DNA of 64,000 nucleotides from Nocardia goodfellowii (GCF_017875645.1 NZ_JAGGMR010000001.1:4960001-5024000); one strand, 5' to 3'. Shown: positions 17,627 to 26,839, numbered from the stretch's first letter. The notes: generated from the letters alone by a model not told the origin. Program-made: numbers and translations.

Positions 17627-18397
17627 ATGGTGGTCGAACTGATCCGGCAATACCTCGCACCCGTCGCGCTCGCGGTCGTGGCGGTCATAATCTTCGTAGT
17701 AGGGGACCGTTTACGCCCGAAATCGTGGGTCCATCCGGACGATGCGTCCGGCACCATGGTGGTCGAGCTGATCAACACGCTTTTCCTGGCCGTGGCCGCG
17801 TTCGTCGTGGTGATCTGCTGGCAGCAGTACGACAACGCGCACAATCACACGGTCGCCGAATCCAAGGCGCTGATCGACGTCTACTGGGCCGCCCACGATA
17901 TGCCCGAGCCCGAACACGACCGCGTCCAAAGCCTCGTACGCGAGTACACCGAGCAGGTCATCGGCGAGGAATGGGCGGTAATGAATGAGGAACGCGCGCT
18001 GAGCGATTCGACCCAGCGCACCTTCGATGCCCTGCGCGACACCGTCACCGCGATGCCGGCCCAGGATCCCGACAGCGCCGATCTACAAGAAAAGGCGCTG
18101 GCCGGCCTCGACGCGGTCGCTCAGGCGCGCCACGATCGGGCGCTGGACGCGAATCTCAGCATGCCCGGATTCCTTTACACCGCGCTGTGGTTCACCGCGA
18201 TTCTGCTGTTGTGCAGCGCTGTGCTGTCCGGCGTCATGGTCACCAAGCGCAGCCTGGCGATGACAGCGTTGCTCGGTCTCGTGGTCGGTGCGGCGATCGT
18301 CGCGATCTACGGCCTCGATCGGCCGTTCTCCGGGGCGAACATCGTCTCGAAAGATGCCTTCGAGATAGCACTTTCCCGCTATCAGCGCATCAGCTAG
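17627..18397 (+). CDS. DUF4239 membrane protein (bestrophin-like)
   Basis: 256 residues with two N-terminal membrane helices (about 10-28 and 45-63), a helical soluble stretch (HTVAESKALIDVYWAAHDMP, EEWAVMNEERALS) and two C-terminal helices (178-200, 207-227). This 2+2 helix layout is typical of the DUF4239 family, which is distantly similar to bestrophin channels. Function unproven. The ATG at 17627 matches the expected first helix position. Confidence 0.75.
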   Translation: MVVELIRQYLAPVALAVVAVIIFVVGDRLRPKSWVHPDDASGTMVVELINTLFLAVAAFVVVICWQQYDNAHNHTVAESKALIDVYWAAHDMPEPEHDRVQSLVREYTEQVIGEEWAVMNEERALSDSTQRTFDALRDTVTAMPAQDPDSADLQEKALAGLDAVAQARHDRALDANLSMPGFLYTALWFTAILLLCSAVLSGVMVTKRSLAMTALLGLVVGAAIVAIYGLDRPFSGANIVSKDAFEIALSRYQRIS

Positions 18398-18424
18398 CGG
18401 CGATCGGGCCGGACAGCGACCACG

Positions 18425-19582
18425 ATGGGACGTTCGCACATGGCGCACATTCGAAGACTGACTCTCGCGGCGATGCCGCTCACCGTGGTGTTGCTTGCCC
18501 GGCCTGGCGTCGCGGGTGCGGACCCGCTGCCGCCGTGGTTGCCGGTCGGGGAAGTTTTCACTGGCAGTACGGAACCGGGGTCGGCCGATCCTTCGGGCTC
18601 CGCGAGTGGAAGCGGGCTGGAGGGGAGTGCGATGGAGTTGGAGCCGCCTGCGGCCGGTGTACAACTCGGCGCGGGAAGTGGGGCCAATGGCTATCCCGCA
18701 CCAATGGGCGCGAATGATGGGTCTCGTGCCCCGGATGTGCGGGTGGGCACGGGGAGCGCGGCCGATGGTTTTCCTGCACCGGTGGTTTCGGATGATGGCT
18801 CTCGTGCCCCGGACGTGGGGCTCGGCACGGGAAGCGTCGCGAACGGTTTTCCCGCACCCGTGGTTGCGGATGACGGCTCTCGTGCCCTGGATATGCGGCT
18901 CGGCACGGGAAGCGCGGCCAATGGTTTTCCCGCACCGGGGGTTGCGGACGGCGACTATCCCGCCGCGGCGATTCCGGACGCGCCGATGTCGGCGGACGAC
19001 GGCATGGAGATCATCCACAATGAGCCGACTGTCGTCGCGGAGGAGCCGGGCGGGCTGCCGCAAGCCGACTCCGGCAGCGTCCGGTCCGCATGCGCTGGTG
19101 GCTTCGCTGTCGGCAGTGCGCTGATCTTGCTCGGCAGCGCGACCGGGAGCGGCCCAGGCTACGGATTGATCGGTGTCGGGTCCAGTGGTTCCGGAACCGG
19201 CAGCGCCGCTGTGGGATCCGCCGCCGTCGGTAGTGCCGTCACCGGCAGTGCACTGATCTGCCTGTTGTGGCCGCTCGACGGCGCGCCACCCGCACCGGGA
19301 ATCCCGCTCGATCTCGAACCACCCGCCCCAGCCCTCCCCGCCAGTCCCGCGCCGGACGCAACCGCCGGCCCCGCGCCGATCATCGCGAGTCCACCGGCAC
19401 CCCTGATCGATGTGCCTGAAACGCCTGCCGCGCCAAAGGTGATGGGCACACCGCTGGCCGCGGCCCCACCGACAACCGACCCGGTGGCCTTGAACCTCCT
19501 GCAACTGATGACGATTCTGGTGATCGCGATCCTCAGTGCGGTTCGCAGCGTCGCAGCCGTGCGGCGCAAGCACGGTCGATGA
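18425..19582 (+). CDS. Secreted/wall-associated repeat protein with signal peptide and C-terminal anchor helix
   Basis: 385 residues. The signal peptide is residues ~1-32 (HIRRLTLAAMPLTVVLLARP, cut after GVAGA). Three near-identical 26-residue repeats (GSRAPDV..GTGSAA.GFPAP pattern) plus one diverged copy cover residues ~73-176. A Gly/Ser/Ala segment (GSAAVGSAAVGSAVTGSALI) and a Pro-rich region precede a C-terminal hydrophobic helix LLQLMTILVIAILSAV with a basic tail. It looks like a cell-envelope structural or adhesin-like protein. ATG 18440, with GGGACG ahead, is an alternative start. It follows the DUF4239 gene by 27 bp. Confidence 0.7.
   Translation: MGRSHMAHIRRLTLAAMPLTVVLLARPGVAGADPLPPWLPVGEVFTGSTEPGSADPSGSASGSGLEGSAMELEPPAAGVQLGAGSGANGYPAPMGANDGSRAPDVRVGTGSAADGFPAPVVSDDGSRAPDVGLGTGSVANGFPAPVVADDGSRALDMRLGTGSAANGFPAPGVADGDYPAAAIPDAPMSADDGMEIIHNEPTVVAEEPGGLPQADSGSVRSACAGGFAVGSALILLGSATGSGPGYGLIGVGSSGSGTGSAAVGSAAVGSAVTGSALICLLWPLDGAPPAPGIPLDLEPPAPALPASPAPDATAGPAPIIASPPAPLIDVPETPAAPKVMGTPLAAAPPTTDPVALNLLQLMTILVIAILSAVRSVAAVRRKHGR
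18641..18952 (+). repeat. 78-bp tandem repeat inside the secreted protein gene
   Basis: Three 78-bp units from 18719 to 18952 and a diverged fourth unit before them (18641-18718). The DNA copies are close enough (shared cggatgatgg, ctctcgtgcc and cggcacggga blocks) to allow slippage and unit gain or loss between strains. Confidence 0.75.
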
Positions 19583-19685
19583 CAGTGCAGGGCCTTCCGC
19601 ACGGTCACGCGACTGCGCTGTGCCTTCTGCCGCACAGCTGGCAGTAGCCAACGCCATGCCGGGCTGCGGAGCGTCCCGACGCGGT

Positions 19686-20156
19686 CTACGCGGAAACTCC
19701 GAAGAGTTCGGAGTTGCTGTGCTCACCGATGGGCAGTTGGTCGAAGGCCGTCACGATGCGTCGTTCCTCCCATCGAAAGTGGGATTCGAGAATCGCTGTC
19801 AGGCCTGCGATTTCGCCCTTGATGCGGGGGAGGTTTCCGGTGCCGACGTCGGCGAGGAGTTCACGGAGACGCTGGAGGATGTCGGCGACCAAGCGATGGT
19901 CGTCGCTCAGTCCTTGGAGGACGGGTGCGAGTTCCGGAAAGCGTTGCGCCAGAGCGGGAAACGCGATGTCGTCTTCACTGGTGTGGTGACGAGTCAGAGC
20001 GGTGCAGAAGGCGAGGCAATGGGCGCGAAGATCGACGGGACGGGAACCGGTGTAGTTGTCGAGTTCATCGGTCACGCGGCGCAATTCGTCGCGCAGCCGG
20101 TTGTGGACTTCGACCAGTTCGCGGCTCAGCGCCCGCGCGCGCTCGTCAGAAGACAT
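19686..20156 (-). CDS. Hemerythrin-domain protein
   Basis: 156 residues, four-helix hemerythrin pattern. Candidate di-iron ligands are His18 (VEVHNRL), RHHTSEDD in helix 2, SDDHRLV in helix 3 and ESHFRWEER in helix 4. Bacterial members bind oxygen, NO or store iron. No fused domain. The gene stands alone; ATG 20156 is the only reasonable start. Confidence 0.85.
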   Translation of the reverse strand: MSSDERARALSRELVEVHNRLRDELRRVTDELDNYTGSRPVDLRAHCLAFCTALTRHHTSEDDIAFPALAQRFPELAPVLQGLSDDHRLVADILQRLRELLADVGTGNLPRIKGEIAGLTAILESHFRWEERRIVTAFDQLPIGEHSNSELFGVSA

Positions 20157-20366
20157 GGAAATCCTAGCTATCGAGAGGGAGTGGGATGCATGACCGCGAC
20201 CCGACCGGGCGCGGGGGCTCGGATCAGACGAGCCGGGAATACGGACCCATGGCAGCCTCCTCGATACGGCGCCTCATCACCCACCACCGTCCGTTCGGCG
20301 GTGACATCCGAGGCACCCCTCAGATTTAGCAGGCCCCGATCGCCGAGGGCAACCGCGAGTCGAGTC

Positions 20367-21017
20367 TCATTCGACGAGTCGCGCCTCGTGGGCGAGAATG
20401 GCGGCTTGCACGCGGTTCTCGGCGCCGATGCGATTCAGGATCGCGCTGACGTGGGCTTTGACCGTCCCTTCCGCGATATTGAGCCGACGGGCGATGTCGT
20501 GGTTCGTCAGGCCTTTTCCGAGGAGGGTGAGGACGTCGCGTTCGCGGGCGGTCAGGGTCGCCACTGTGTCGCGAGCAACGTGCCGGCGCTCGAGGGTGTT
20601 GCCGCTGAGTTCGGTCATGACTCGGTGGGCGATGCGCGGGGACAGGAAGGCCGCACCGTTGGCCGCGGCGTGGACTCCCATCAATAGTTCGCGGGGGTCG
20701 GCGGCTTTGAGGAGAAATCCTTTGACACCGGCGCTGAGCGCTCGCGCGACGTAGTCGCCCTCGTCGAAGGTGGTCAGGATGACGACCGCGATGTCGGGGT
20801 AGGTGCGGCGCAGTTCGGCGGCCGCGGCCAGCCCGTCCAGCCGGGGCATTCTGATGTCGAGCAGGACGACGTCGGGGTGGTGCGCCTGCGCCGATTCGAT
20901 GGCTTCGTGCCCGTCGGCGGCTTCCGCGACCACTTCGATGCCGGGGTCGCTGTCCAGGATTGCCCGGACGCCTGCCCGGATCATGGCCTCGTCGTCGGCG
21001 AGCAGTACGCGGATCAC
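20367..21017 (-). CDS. NarL/LuxR-family response regulator
   Basis: 216 residues. The receiver domain has phosphoacceptor Asp54 in VVLLDIRMPR and Lys in FLLKAADP. The LuxR-type HTH is at the C-terminus: LTARERDVLTLLGKGLTNHDIARRLNIAEGTVK-type core. Its ATG overlaps the kinase stop by 4 bp (ATGA), so it pairs with the kinase upstream. Likely targets include the serine hydrolase operon itself. Confidence 0.93.
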   Translation of the reverse strand: MIRVLLADDEAMIRAGVRAILDSDPGIEVVAEAADGHEAIESAQAHHPDVVLLDIRMPRLDGLAAAAELRRTYPDIAVVILTTFDEGDYVARALSAGVKGFLLKAADPRELLMGVHAAANGAAFLSPRIAHRVMTELSGNTLERRHVARDTVATLTARERDVLTLLGKGLTNHDIARRLNIAEGTVKAHVSAILNRIGAENRVQAAILAHEARLVE

Positions 21018-21994
21018 TGTGCCGCCGATGGGATTTGGGCCGACAACGGTATGCGGGCGGTGAGGGTGAACTCGCCGCGCACGTGCTGCGTCTGCAGTGT
21101 CCCACCGAGGAGTTGGACTCGCTCGGTGAGACCGGCCAAACCGCTGCCGGTGCCAGCGGGGGATGGGTGCGGAGCCGGGTTGGTCGCCATGACCGTGAGC
21201 TCAGCACCCTGATGGGCGATTCGGATGTGCACCGGAGTGCCCGGCGCGTGCCGAGCGGCGTTGGTCAGCGTCTCCTGCACGATCCGCCGCAGTGCCGAAA
21301 CCACCAGGGGCGGTAGGGGAGTGGGGAGTTCATCACTGTGCAGCTGCACTGTCATACCGGCGACGCGGGCGCGGTCGACAAGTGTTTCGACGGATAGGTT
21401 CGGTGGTTCCACGGGCGTTGTCGTTCCGGCCCGGAGCATTCCGATGGTCCGCCGGAGTTCGTCGGTGGCGGCGACTGCCGATGCCCGCAGATGGCTCGCG
21501 GAGCGGCGGCTCGGCTCGTTCAGCTCGGTGTTCAGCTCGAGGGCGCCGGCCTGCAGCGCGATGAGGGCGAGTTCGTGGCCGAGGGAGTCGTGCATGTCGG
21601 TGGCGATGCGGGCGCGTTCGCGTAGTCGGGCGCTTTCCGCGACCAGTTCCTGGGTTTGTTCCAGTTGGGCGATTCGTTCGCGGCTGGTCGCGATCAGTTC
21701 GGACTGCTGCCTACGGAATCGTCCGGCCAGCCAGGGCAGCAGCACGAACAAGGCGAGCATCATCACGGCGCCGATTGCCTCCGAGATGTCGACCACCGCG
21801 ATCAACGCCGCCGCCCCCGTGGCCACCAGGAGTACCTCCCCGCCTCGGCGCGCCTCCAGCCGCCGGCCCTGTAGATAGGCGGCGATCGCGAGCGCCGCGA
21901 ACAGCATCTGCCGCCACAGCGGAAGCCCTTCCATGGCAAGTCCGTTGAGCACGCCGCCCGCCGCGGTGATTGCGAGAAGTGCGCTGTTCTTCAC
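21014..21994 (-). CDS. Two-component sensor histidine kinase (HisKA_3 type)
   Basis: 326 residues from a GTG at 21994. Four or five N-terminal membrane helices are followed by the dimerisation/phosphoacceptor box ARIATDMHDSLGHELALIAL and an HATPase region with ETLTNAARHAPGTPV and GSGLAGLTERV. This is the NarX/DesK-like class that partners NarL regulators. The GTG overlaps the upstream hydrolase stop as GTGA, so the start is fixed by coupling even though the frame continues further upstream. Confidence 0.9.
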   Translation of the reverse strand: MKNSALLAITAAGGVLNGLAMEGLPLWRQMLFAALAIAAYLQGRRLEARRGGEVLLVATGAAALIAVVDISEAIGAVMMLALFVLLPWLAGRFRRQQSELIATSRERIAQLEQTQELVAESARLRERARIATDMHDSLGHELALIALQAGALELNTELNEPSRRSASHLRASAVAATDELRRTIGMLRAGTTTPVEPPNLSVETLVDRARVAGMTVQLHSDELPTPLPPLVVSALRRIVQETLTNAARHAPGTPVHIRIAHQGAELTVMATNPAPHPSPAGTGSGLAGLTERVQLLGGTLQTQHVRGEFTLTARIPLSAQIPSAAQ

Positions 21995-23421
21995 CTGGTC
22001 GACCTTACCGAGCGCAACCGGACCGCCCGAAATATCACCGTCGAGGCGCCCGCAGCGGCGGTAACGAGCAGGGTAATGGTGAGCGGCGCGGCGAAATAGG
22101 TGAGCTGAGACCAGGTAACTGTGCGTCCGCCGCTGATCACCGAGACGAGAAGCGGATAGGCGGCGAACAGGAAGATCGGCAGCACCAGCGGTGCCAGCCG
22201 AAGAGCGATCCGCCACCACGAACGTTGTGCGCAGCGCTGCGCCCAGCGCCTCGACCGCAGCGCGCCGAGAATTGCCAGGCCCACCGCGCCCAAGGCGATC
22301 GATCCTAGGATCAGCTCGAACCGCTGCCGTCCGCCACCGACGTCGGCAGGTGTGCGGCCCTGGCTGAGGGCGATGAGACCGTTGACGATGTCGTAGGTGT
22401 CGTCGTGCAGCGCGGAGCTGTTGGCCAGCACCGCGTACCCGTACCCCGTCGCGGGATCGATAGCCTGAAAAGCCGTGTAGGTGAACAAGTTTCCGCTGTG
22501 CGCCAGCAGGGTGGAATCCGTGCCCTCGGGTGCCCAGCCCATCGCGTACTCATCGACGGGAGACGACGTGTGCATCGTGTCCAGGGCCGCCTGGCTCAGC
22601 AGTCGCGGCCCGCGGCCGTTCTGGGCGATCAGCCACTTGCCCAGGTCAGCAGCGGTGGTGATGACGCCGCCGCTACCGCTGTTGTCGAGGAAGCCGGACA
22701 GCTCCGGGCGTGCGATCCAAGCTCCGAACAGGGAGTTGTATCCCGCTGCGGGCGAAATCTTCTGGGTGCTCACCGCGCTGTGCCGCATACCCAGTGGCCC
22801 GAAGACTCGCTGGGCGAGGAAATCGCCGAAGCTCAGACCGCTGCTGACCTCGACGAGGCGCGCCGCGAGGTTGTAGTTGACGTTGCAGTATTTGAAGCGG
22901 GTACCGGGGTCGGTTGCCAGCGTGGCCGTATCCAGGCGCGATACATACTCCGCGAGGGACTTCGCCTCCTGTACCCGGTTGATATCGACGGTCAAGTCCG
23001 TGAGACCCGATGTCTGGTTCAGCAACTGCCGCACCGTGACCTCGGCCGCGCGCTGATCGGCCGTAATGAACCCGGGTAGCTGCTCGGAGACTGTGCGGTC
23101 CAATCCGATGCGGCCCTCTTCCACCAGGATCATGACCGCCGCCGCGGTGAACGATTTGCTGAGCGACGCGACGCGCATCGGAGTGTCGGCGCTGACCGGT
23201 CTGCCGCCGGAGTCGTGGCCGTAGCCGGCGGCATGCACAACCCGATCGCCCTGCGTCACAACGGCTGACAGTCCGGGCAAACCGGTACTTTCGAGGGCCG
23301 CTTCCAGATAATCGTCGATGACGGCCGGGGCCAACTGGCCGGGCGGTGCCGCCTGCGACACCGGCGAAACAGCCACACCGATGCCGACTGCGACGATGAT
23401 GACGGAGAGCAATCTGAGCAT
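21991..23421 (-). CDS. Beta-lactamase-fold serine hydrolase with membrane tail
   Basis: 476 residues. Signal peptide (residues 1-24, ends VSQAA), then a class C/PBP-like domain: SxxK as SLSK near residue 89, YxN as YCNVNYN, and an HSG triad in LLAHSGN. Three hydrophobic helices occupy the C-terminus (about 370-460). This layout matches FmtA/EstB-like penicillin-recognising enzymes tethered to the membrane with the active site outside. It is the first gene of a translationally coupled operon with a two-component system, which suggests that the kinase senses something related to wall or ester turnover. Confidence 0.88.
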   Translation of the reverse strand: MLRLLSVIIVAVGIGVAVSPVSQAAPPGQLAPAVIDDYLEAALESTGLPGLSAVVTQGDRVVHAAGYGHDSGGRPVSADTPMRVASLSKSFTAAAVMILVEEGRIGLDRTVSEQLPGFITADQRAAEVTVRQLLNQTSGLTDLTVDINRVQEAKSLAEYVSRLDTATLATDPGTRFKYCNVNYNLAARLVEVSSGLSFGDFLAQRVFGPLGMRHSAVSTQKISPAAGYNSLFGAWIARPELSGFLDNSGSGGVITTAADLGKWLIAQNGRGPRLLSQAALDTMHTSSPVDEYAMGWAPEGTDSTLLAHSGNLFTYTAFQAIDPATGYGYAVLANSSALHDDTYDIVNGLIALSQGRTPADVGGGRQRFELILGSIALGAVGLAILGALRSRRWAQRCAQRSWWRIALRLAPLVLPIFLFAAYPLLVSVISGGRTVTWSQLTYFAAPLTITLLVTAAAGASTVIFRAVRLRSVRSTR

Positions 23422-23507
23422 GCCGTCGACGTTAGAGATCCGCCCATGCGAAGAAATCTGCCGAACGACCGGATCTACCCCCGACGAAAGTTATAGGGCG
23501 GTCCCCC

Positions 23508-23915
23508 TCAGGTCGTGATGGGGGTGTTCTGCGCTGCCGCCAGCCACCATTGACCCGCACGCCGGACGAGGACATACATCGCCATCTCGGAGAAGCCCCC
23601 GGAGTCGAGGGCCCGCCGGCGAATCTGGGCGACGATGACATCGGGTGCGGGCGACTGCGCGGCGACCACCTCGAACCGGGACGCTGGTGCCACATTGGCT
23701 TCCACAAGCCCGTGATGGATGGCGTTCAGCTGCTCGTAGCCGGTCAGCGTCGCGCCTTTGGGGCTGCCCCACAGGATATCCGCGGCGAACCAGCTGTCGT
23801 AAACGTCGGCGCTGCGTGAGTCGAGGCCCTTCTGTAGTTGCGCCGCCAAGGCGGTCGCCTCGGTGTCGGCGACGGCTTGGCGAGTCGGATCATGCAGTGC
23901 GGGACGTATTTCCAT
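23508..23915 (-). CDS. SnoaL-like / DUF4440 (SgcJ-EcaC type) protein
   Basis: 135 residues of NTF2-like cone fold: ADTEATALAAQLQKGLDSRS, WFAADILWGSPKG, and terminal strands VLVRRAGQWWLAAAQNT. Members are small isomerases, hydrolases or ligand binders. No catalytic residue is certain. ATG 23915 has GGTGGG just upstream and is chosen over ATG 23936. Confidence 0.75.
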   Translation of the reverse strand: MEIRPALHDPTRQAVADTEATALAAQLQKGLDSRSADVYDSWFAADILWGSPKGATLTGYEQLNAIHHGLVEANVAPASRFEVVAAQSPAPDVIVAQIRRRALDSGGFSEMAMYVLVRRAGQWWLAAAQNTPITT

Positions 23916-23992
23916 GAGCCCACCGTAGAAGCTCAACCAACATTGAGGTCAAGTCGCATGGCCCGGACATTTTCGTCCGAATACTCTGCCCA

Positions 23993-24301
23993 TCAAGGTG
24001 ATTCCTGCTCGGCACAGGGCAACAGGTCCGCCAACCCGGCCAGGTCGAGCACGGCCCGCAGCTGGTCATCGGCACCCAGGATCTGTACCGCGCCACCGGA
24101 CCGCTTGGCGGTCAACCGGATTCGCGCGAGCGCGGCGAGGACCGCGGCGGCGCAACCCGATAACCCACGGACGTCGCACCGCACCGAATCGTGCCCGCTG
24201 CGCAGTATCGCTTGGACCTGCGCGCACCAAACCTCGGTCGTCTCGGTGTCCGCTACGCCGGCGAGGGTGATCGCTCGCGGGCCGAATTCGTCGGCTGTCA
24301 C
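23993..24301 (-). CDS. STAS-domain protein (anti-sigma factor antagonist-like)
   Basis: 102 residues with a STAS-like fold: strand ITLAGVADTE, then VRCDVRGLSGCAAAVLAAL where the normally phosphorylatable Ser/Thr position is SGCA, and a final LLPCAEQE helix. It may sense or relay anti-sigma signals. It is divergent from the MFS gene; a long palindrome lies between the two. Confidence 0.6.
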   Translation of the reverse strand: MTADEFGPRAITLAGVADTETTEVWCAQVQAILRSGHDSVRCDVRGLSGCAAAVLAALARIRLTAKRSGGAVQILGADDQLRAVLDLAGLADLLPCAEQESP

Positions 24302-24323
24302 ACCTGATATGACCGCCGCGCGT

Positions 24324-24351
24324 CCGGAAACTCGTCGCGACGAGTTTCCGG
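24324..24351. promoter_or_regulatory. 28-bp perfect palindrome between STAS and MFS genes
   Basis: The two 14-base halves are CCGGAAACTCGTCG (24324-24337) and its exact complement CGACGAGTTTCCGG (24338-24351), with no spacer. It lies 22 bp from the STAS start and 13 bp before the MFS start, an ideal place for a repressor of an exporter. No TetR gene is adjacent. Confidence 0.6.
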
Positions 24352-24364
24352 GATCCCTCGGGTT

Positions 24365-25843
24365 ATGGGTGGCATGTCCAACGAAACTTTCTCCCCGCCC
24401 CGAGCTTCCCGGTTACCGGCCGCTGTGCGTGCGGGGGCGATTCTCGCCCTGATGTGCGGAGCCCAATTCATCATCACCCTCGATATCGCGATCGTGAACG
24501 TCGCCCTGCCCGCCATCCAGGCTGACCTCGGCCTGGCCGCCGGTGATCTGCAATGGGTTGTCATCACCTATGTGCTGCTGCTCGGTGGTCTGCTCCTGCT
24601 CGGTGGCCGCGCCGGTGACCTGCTGGGGCGGCGGCGTATGTTGTTGCTGGGCTTGACCTTGTTCGCCACCGCCTCGCTCACGGCCGGTCTCGCGCAGTCG
24701 TTCGCTCAACTGGTCGCGTCCCGGGCGGTGCAGGGCGTCGGAGCGGCGCTCGCCGCCCCGGCCGCGCTGGCCGTACTCGTCGCGACCTTCCCGCAGGGCG
24801 CCGCGCGCAACAAGGCCCTGGGCCTGTTCGGTGCTGCCGGTGGCAGTGCCGCGTCATTCGGTGTCGTGGTCAGTGGTGCGTTGACGGCCGGACCGGGCTG
24901 GCAGTGGATCTTCTTCATCAATGTCCCGATCGTCGCCGGAATGCTGGTCCTGATCGCGAAATACGTGCCCGCCGACCGGGACATCCATCGTGGACCGTTC
25001 GATGCCGCCGGTGCGCTGGCCGTGACCGCCGGCTTGACCGCCATCGTCTACGCGATCAACCGGAGCGTCGAATACGGGTGGACCTCGGCGACGACGCTCG
25101 GATTCCTGATCGGTGGGTTCGCCGCACTGGCCGCGTTCGCCGTCATCGAGTCACGCGCCACCGCGCCCTTGCTGCCGCTCGCGATGTTCCGGCGACCGAC
25201 CTTGAACGCCGCGAATCTCGTTGCCGCACTGGTCTACGCGGCCTTCTTCGCCACCATCTTCCAGGCCTCGCTCTTGATGCAGCAGGTGCTGGGCTACTCG
25301 GCGTTGCGCACCGGTGTCGCCTATCTCGCGATCGCCGCGACCGCTGTCGTCGCGGCCGCCGCGATCGCCCCGGCCGTCGTATCGCGCCTGGGAGCCGGCT
25401 GGACCTTGGTGATCGCGCAGAGCAGTGCGGCGGCCGGCCTGATCTGGCTCGCGCGGATGCCGATCCATGCCCAGTACTGGCCGGACCTGTTCCCTGGCTT
25501 CTTGGCCGTCGGGATCGGCGTCGGCCTCTCCCTGGTCGCCGTTCAGATCGCGGCGTTCATCGACATCCCCGAACAGGTCAGCGGCCTGGTCGGCGGGATG
25601 ATCGAGACCGCCCGGGAGGTCGGTGGTGCGCTGGGTGTCGCGATCGTCGCGGCGGTGGCGATCGCGACCACCCGCTCCGCCGCCACACCGCACGCGGAGG
25701 CCCTGACCGAGGGATTCCGGCGTGGCTCTCTCGTCGCGGCGGGATTCAGTCTGGTCGCGGTCGTCACCGCGGTGACGGTGGTGCGTCGCGCCGAACGTGT
25801 GACGCGGGAGACGGCGGAGGTCGATCACTCCGCGAGCGTGTGA
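24365..25843 (+). CDS. MFS drug transporter, DHA2 (EmrB/QacA) family
   Basis: 492 residues with about 14 membrane segments. Motif A is GGRAGDLLGRRRML and motif C region GAAGGSAASFGVVVSGALT; the first helix has the DHA2-type FIITLDIAIVNVALPAIQ. A proton-driven multidrug exporter is the family role. ATG 24374 is an alternative start with GGGTGG upstream. The 3' end overlaps the convergent metallo-beta-lactamase gene by 19 bp. Confidence 0.9.
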   Translation: MGGMSNETFSPPRASRLPAAVRAGAILALMCGAQFIITLDIAIVNVALPAIQADLGLAAGDLQWVVITYVLLLGGLLLLGGRAGDLLGRRRMLLLGLTLFATASLTAGLAQSFAQLVASRAVQGVGAALAAPAALAVLVATFPQGAARNKALGLFGAAGGSAASFGVVVSGALTAGPGWQWIFFINVPIVAGMLVLIAKYVPADRDIHRGPFDAAGALAVTAGLTAIVYAINRSVEYGWTSATTLGFLIGGFAALAAFAVIESRATAPLLPLAMFRRPTLNAANLVAALVYAAFFATIFQASLLMQQVLGYSALRTGVAYLAIAATAVVAAAAIAPAVVSRLGAGWTLVIAQSSAAAGLIWLARMPIHAQYWPDLFPGFLAVGIGVGLSLVAVQIAAFIDIPEQVSGLVGGMIETAREVGGALGVAIVAAVAIATTRSAATPHAEALTEGFRRGSLVAAGFSLVAVVTAVTVVRRAERVTRETAEVDHSASV

Positions 25844-26772
25844 GACACCGATGCCAGCGGGCGTGACGCCGTGTGGTCGTGCGTGGGGACGACGGTGGCG
25901 AAATGCTGTGCGAGGTGCAGCCGGTGCAGCGTCCGGAAGGCCTCCTCGCGATCGTTGTCCACGAAATTGCCTGGGAAACTGGACTTCTGGCGAATCCTGG
26001 TGATCTGCTCGGTATGCCAGGCCGCGTCACCGGCCAGCAGCACCCAACCGCGCTCGGTGTGCGCGAGCACCCCGACGCTGCCCGGTGTGTGGCCGGGCAG
26101 ATCCACCAGCACCACGCTGCCGTCACCGAACAGATCATGGCTGCGGGTGAAGGTGAGCACCGGCGGACCGTCGAGGTCGTACTGGACGATGGGGCGATCG
26201 AGAAGCGAATCGCGAACCCCGCCCGCCGGCGCGATCTCCCCGGTTGTGACCCAGCGGTGCTCGATGCTGTGCATATGGACCGGTAGGCCCGGCAGGTCCA
26301 GCAGCCCACACACGTGATCCCAGTGCGCGTGGGTCGGCAGGGCGAAGTCCGGGGCGGGCAGATGCGGAACCCGCGCCAGCGCCGTCACAGTGGGGAGGGT
26401 CTCGGCGGGCGGAGTCACCACGGGCCGCAGCACGCCCGGCAACTGGGCGATGGCCCGCGTCCCGGCGTCACGGCACACGCTCGGGTCGACGAGGAACGTC
26501 GCATCCGGGTGTTCGATGACGAAAGTGGTCAGCGCGTTCAACACGCGCCGCGGCGTGAAGGTGCCCTCCACGATCATGGCCGTCGGCACCGACCGCGTCA
26601 CCTGCGGCAGCGCGGTCACCCGCACAGTGCGCCGCGGCGTCGGCAGTCCAGCATCGACCAGTGCACGCCGGAAGCGCTCGTCCGGACGCTTCGGGCGCAC
26701 CATTCCGCGCACGAGACCCATTGCCGCGGAGCAGCATTCGAAGACACTCGGCGCGCGCACCAGATCAGGCAT
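25825..26772 (-). CDS. Metallo-beta-lactamase-fold hydrolase
   Basis: 315 residues. The zinc motif is PTHAHWDHVCGL (HxHxDH), followed by LPGHTPGSVGV, AGDAAWH and a distal VPTHDH histidine. The lactonase-like HTPGS/GDA set suggests hydrolysis of a lactone, ester or thioester; substrate unknown. The start is placed at ATG 26772 (GGAAGTG upstream) because the longer frame runs through the regulator's operator. It is divergent from a MerR gene that probably controls it. Confidence 0.85.
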   Translation of the reverse strand: MPDLVRAPSVFECCSAAMGLVRGMVRPKRPDERFRRALVDAGLPTPRRTVRVTALPQVTRSVPTAMIVEGTFTPRRVLNALTTFVIEHPDATFLVDPSVCRDAGTRAIAQLPGVLRPVVTPPAETLPTVTALARVPHLPAPDFALPTHAHWDHVCGLLDLPGLPVHMHSIEHRWVTTGEIAPAGGVRDSLLDRPIVQYDLDGPPVLTFTRSHDLFGDGSVVLVDLPGHTPGSVGVLAHTERGWVLLAGDAAWHTEQITRIRQKSSFPGNFVDNDREEAFRTLHRLHLAQHFATVVPTHDHTASRPLASVSHTLAE

Positions 26773-26839
26773 GACCACACTTCCGTTCCTGCATCGTGCC
26801 GGGCGACCTTGCCTGCCGCCGCGATCGCAGGAACGGTAA

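Noticed and set aside
18083-19726. A 547-residue antisense frame opposite the repeat-rich secreted protein gene
   Set aside because: Arg/His/Gly-rich composition typical of antisense frames in high-GC DNA; the forward protein has a signal peptide and organised repeats.
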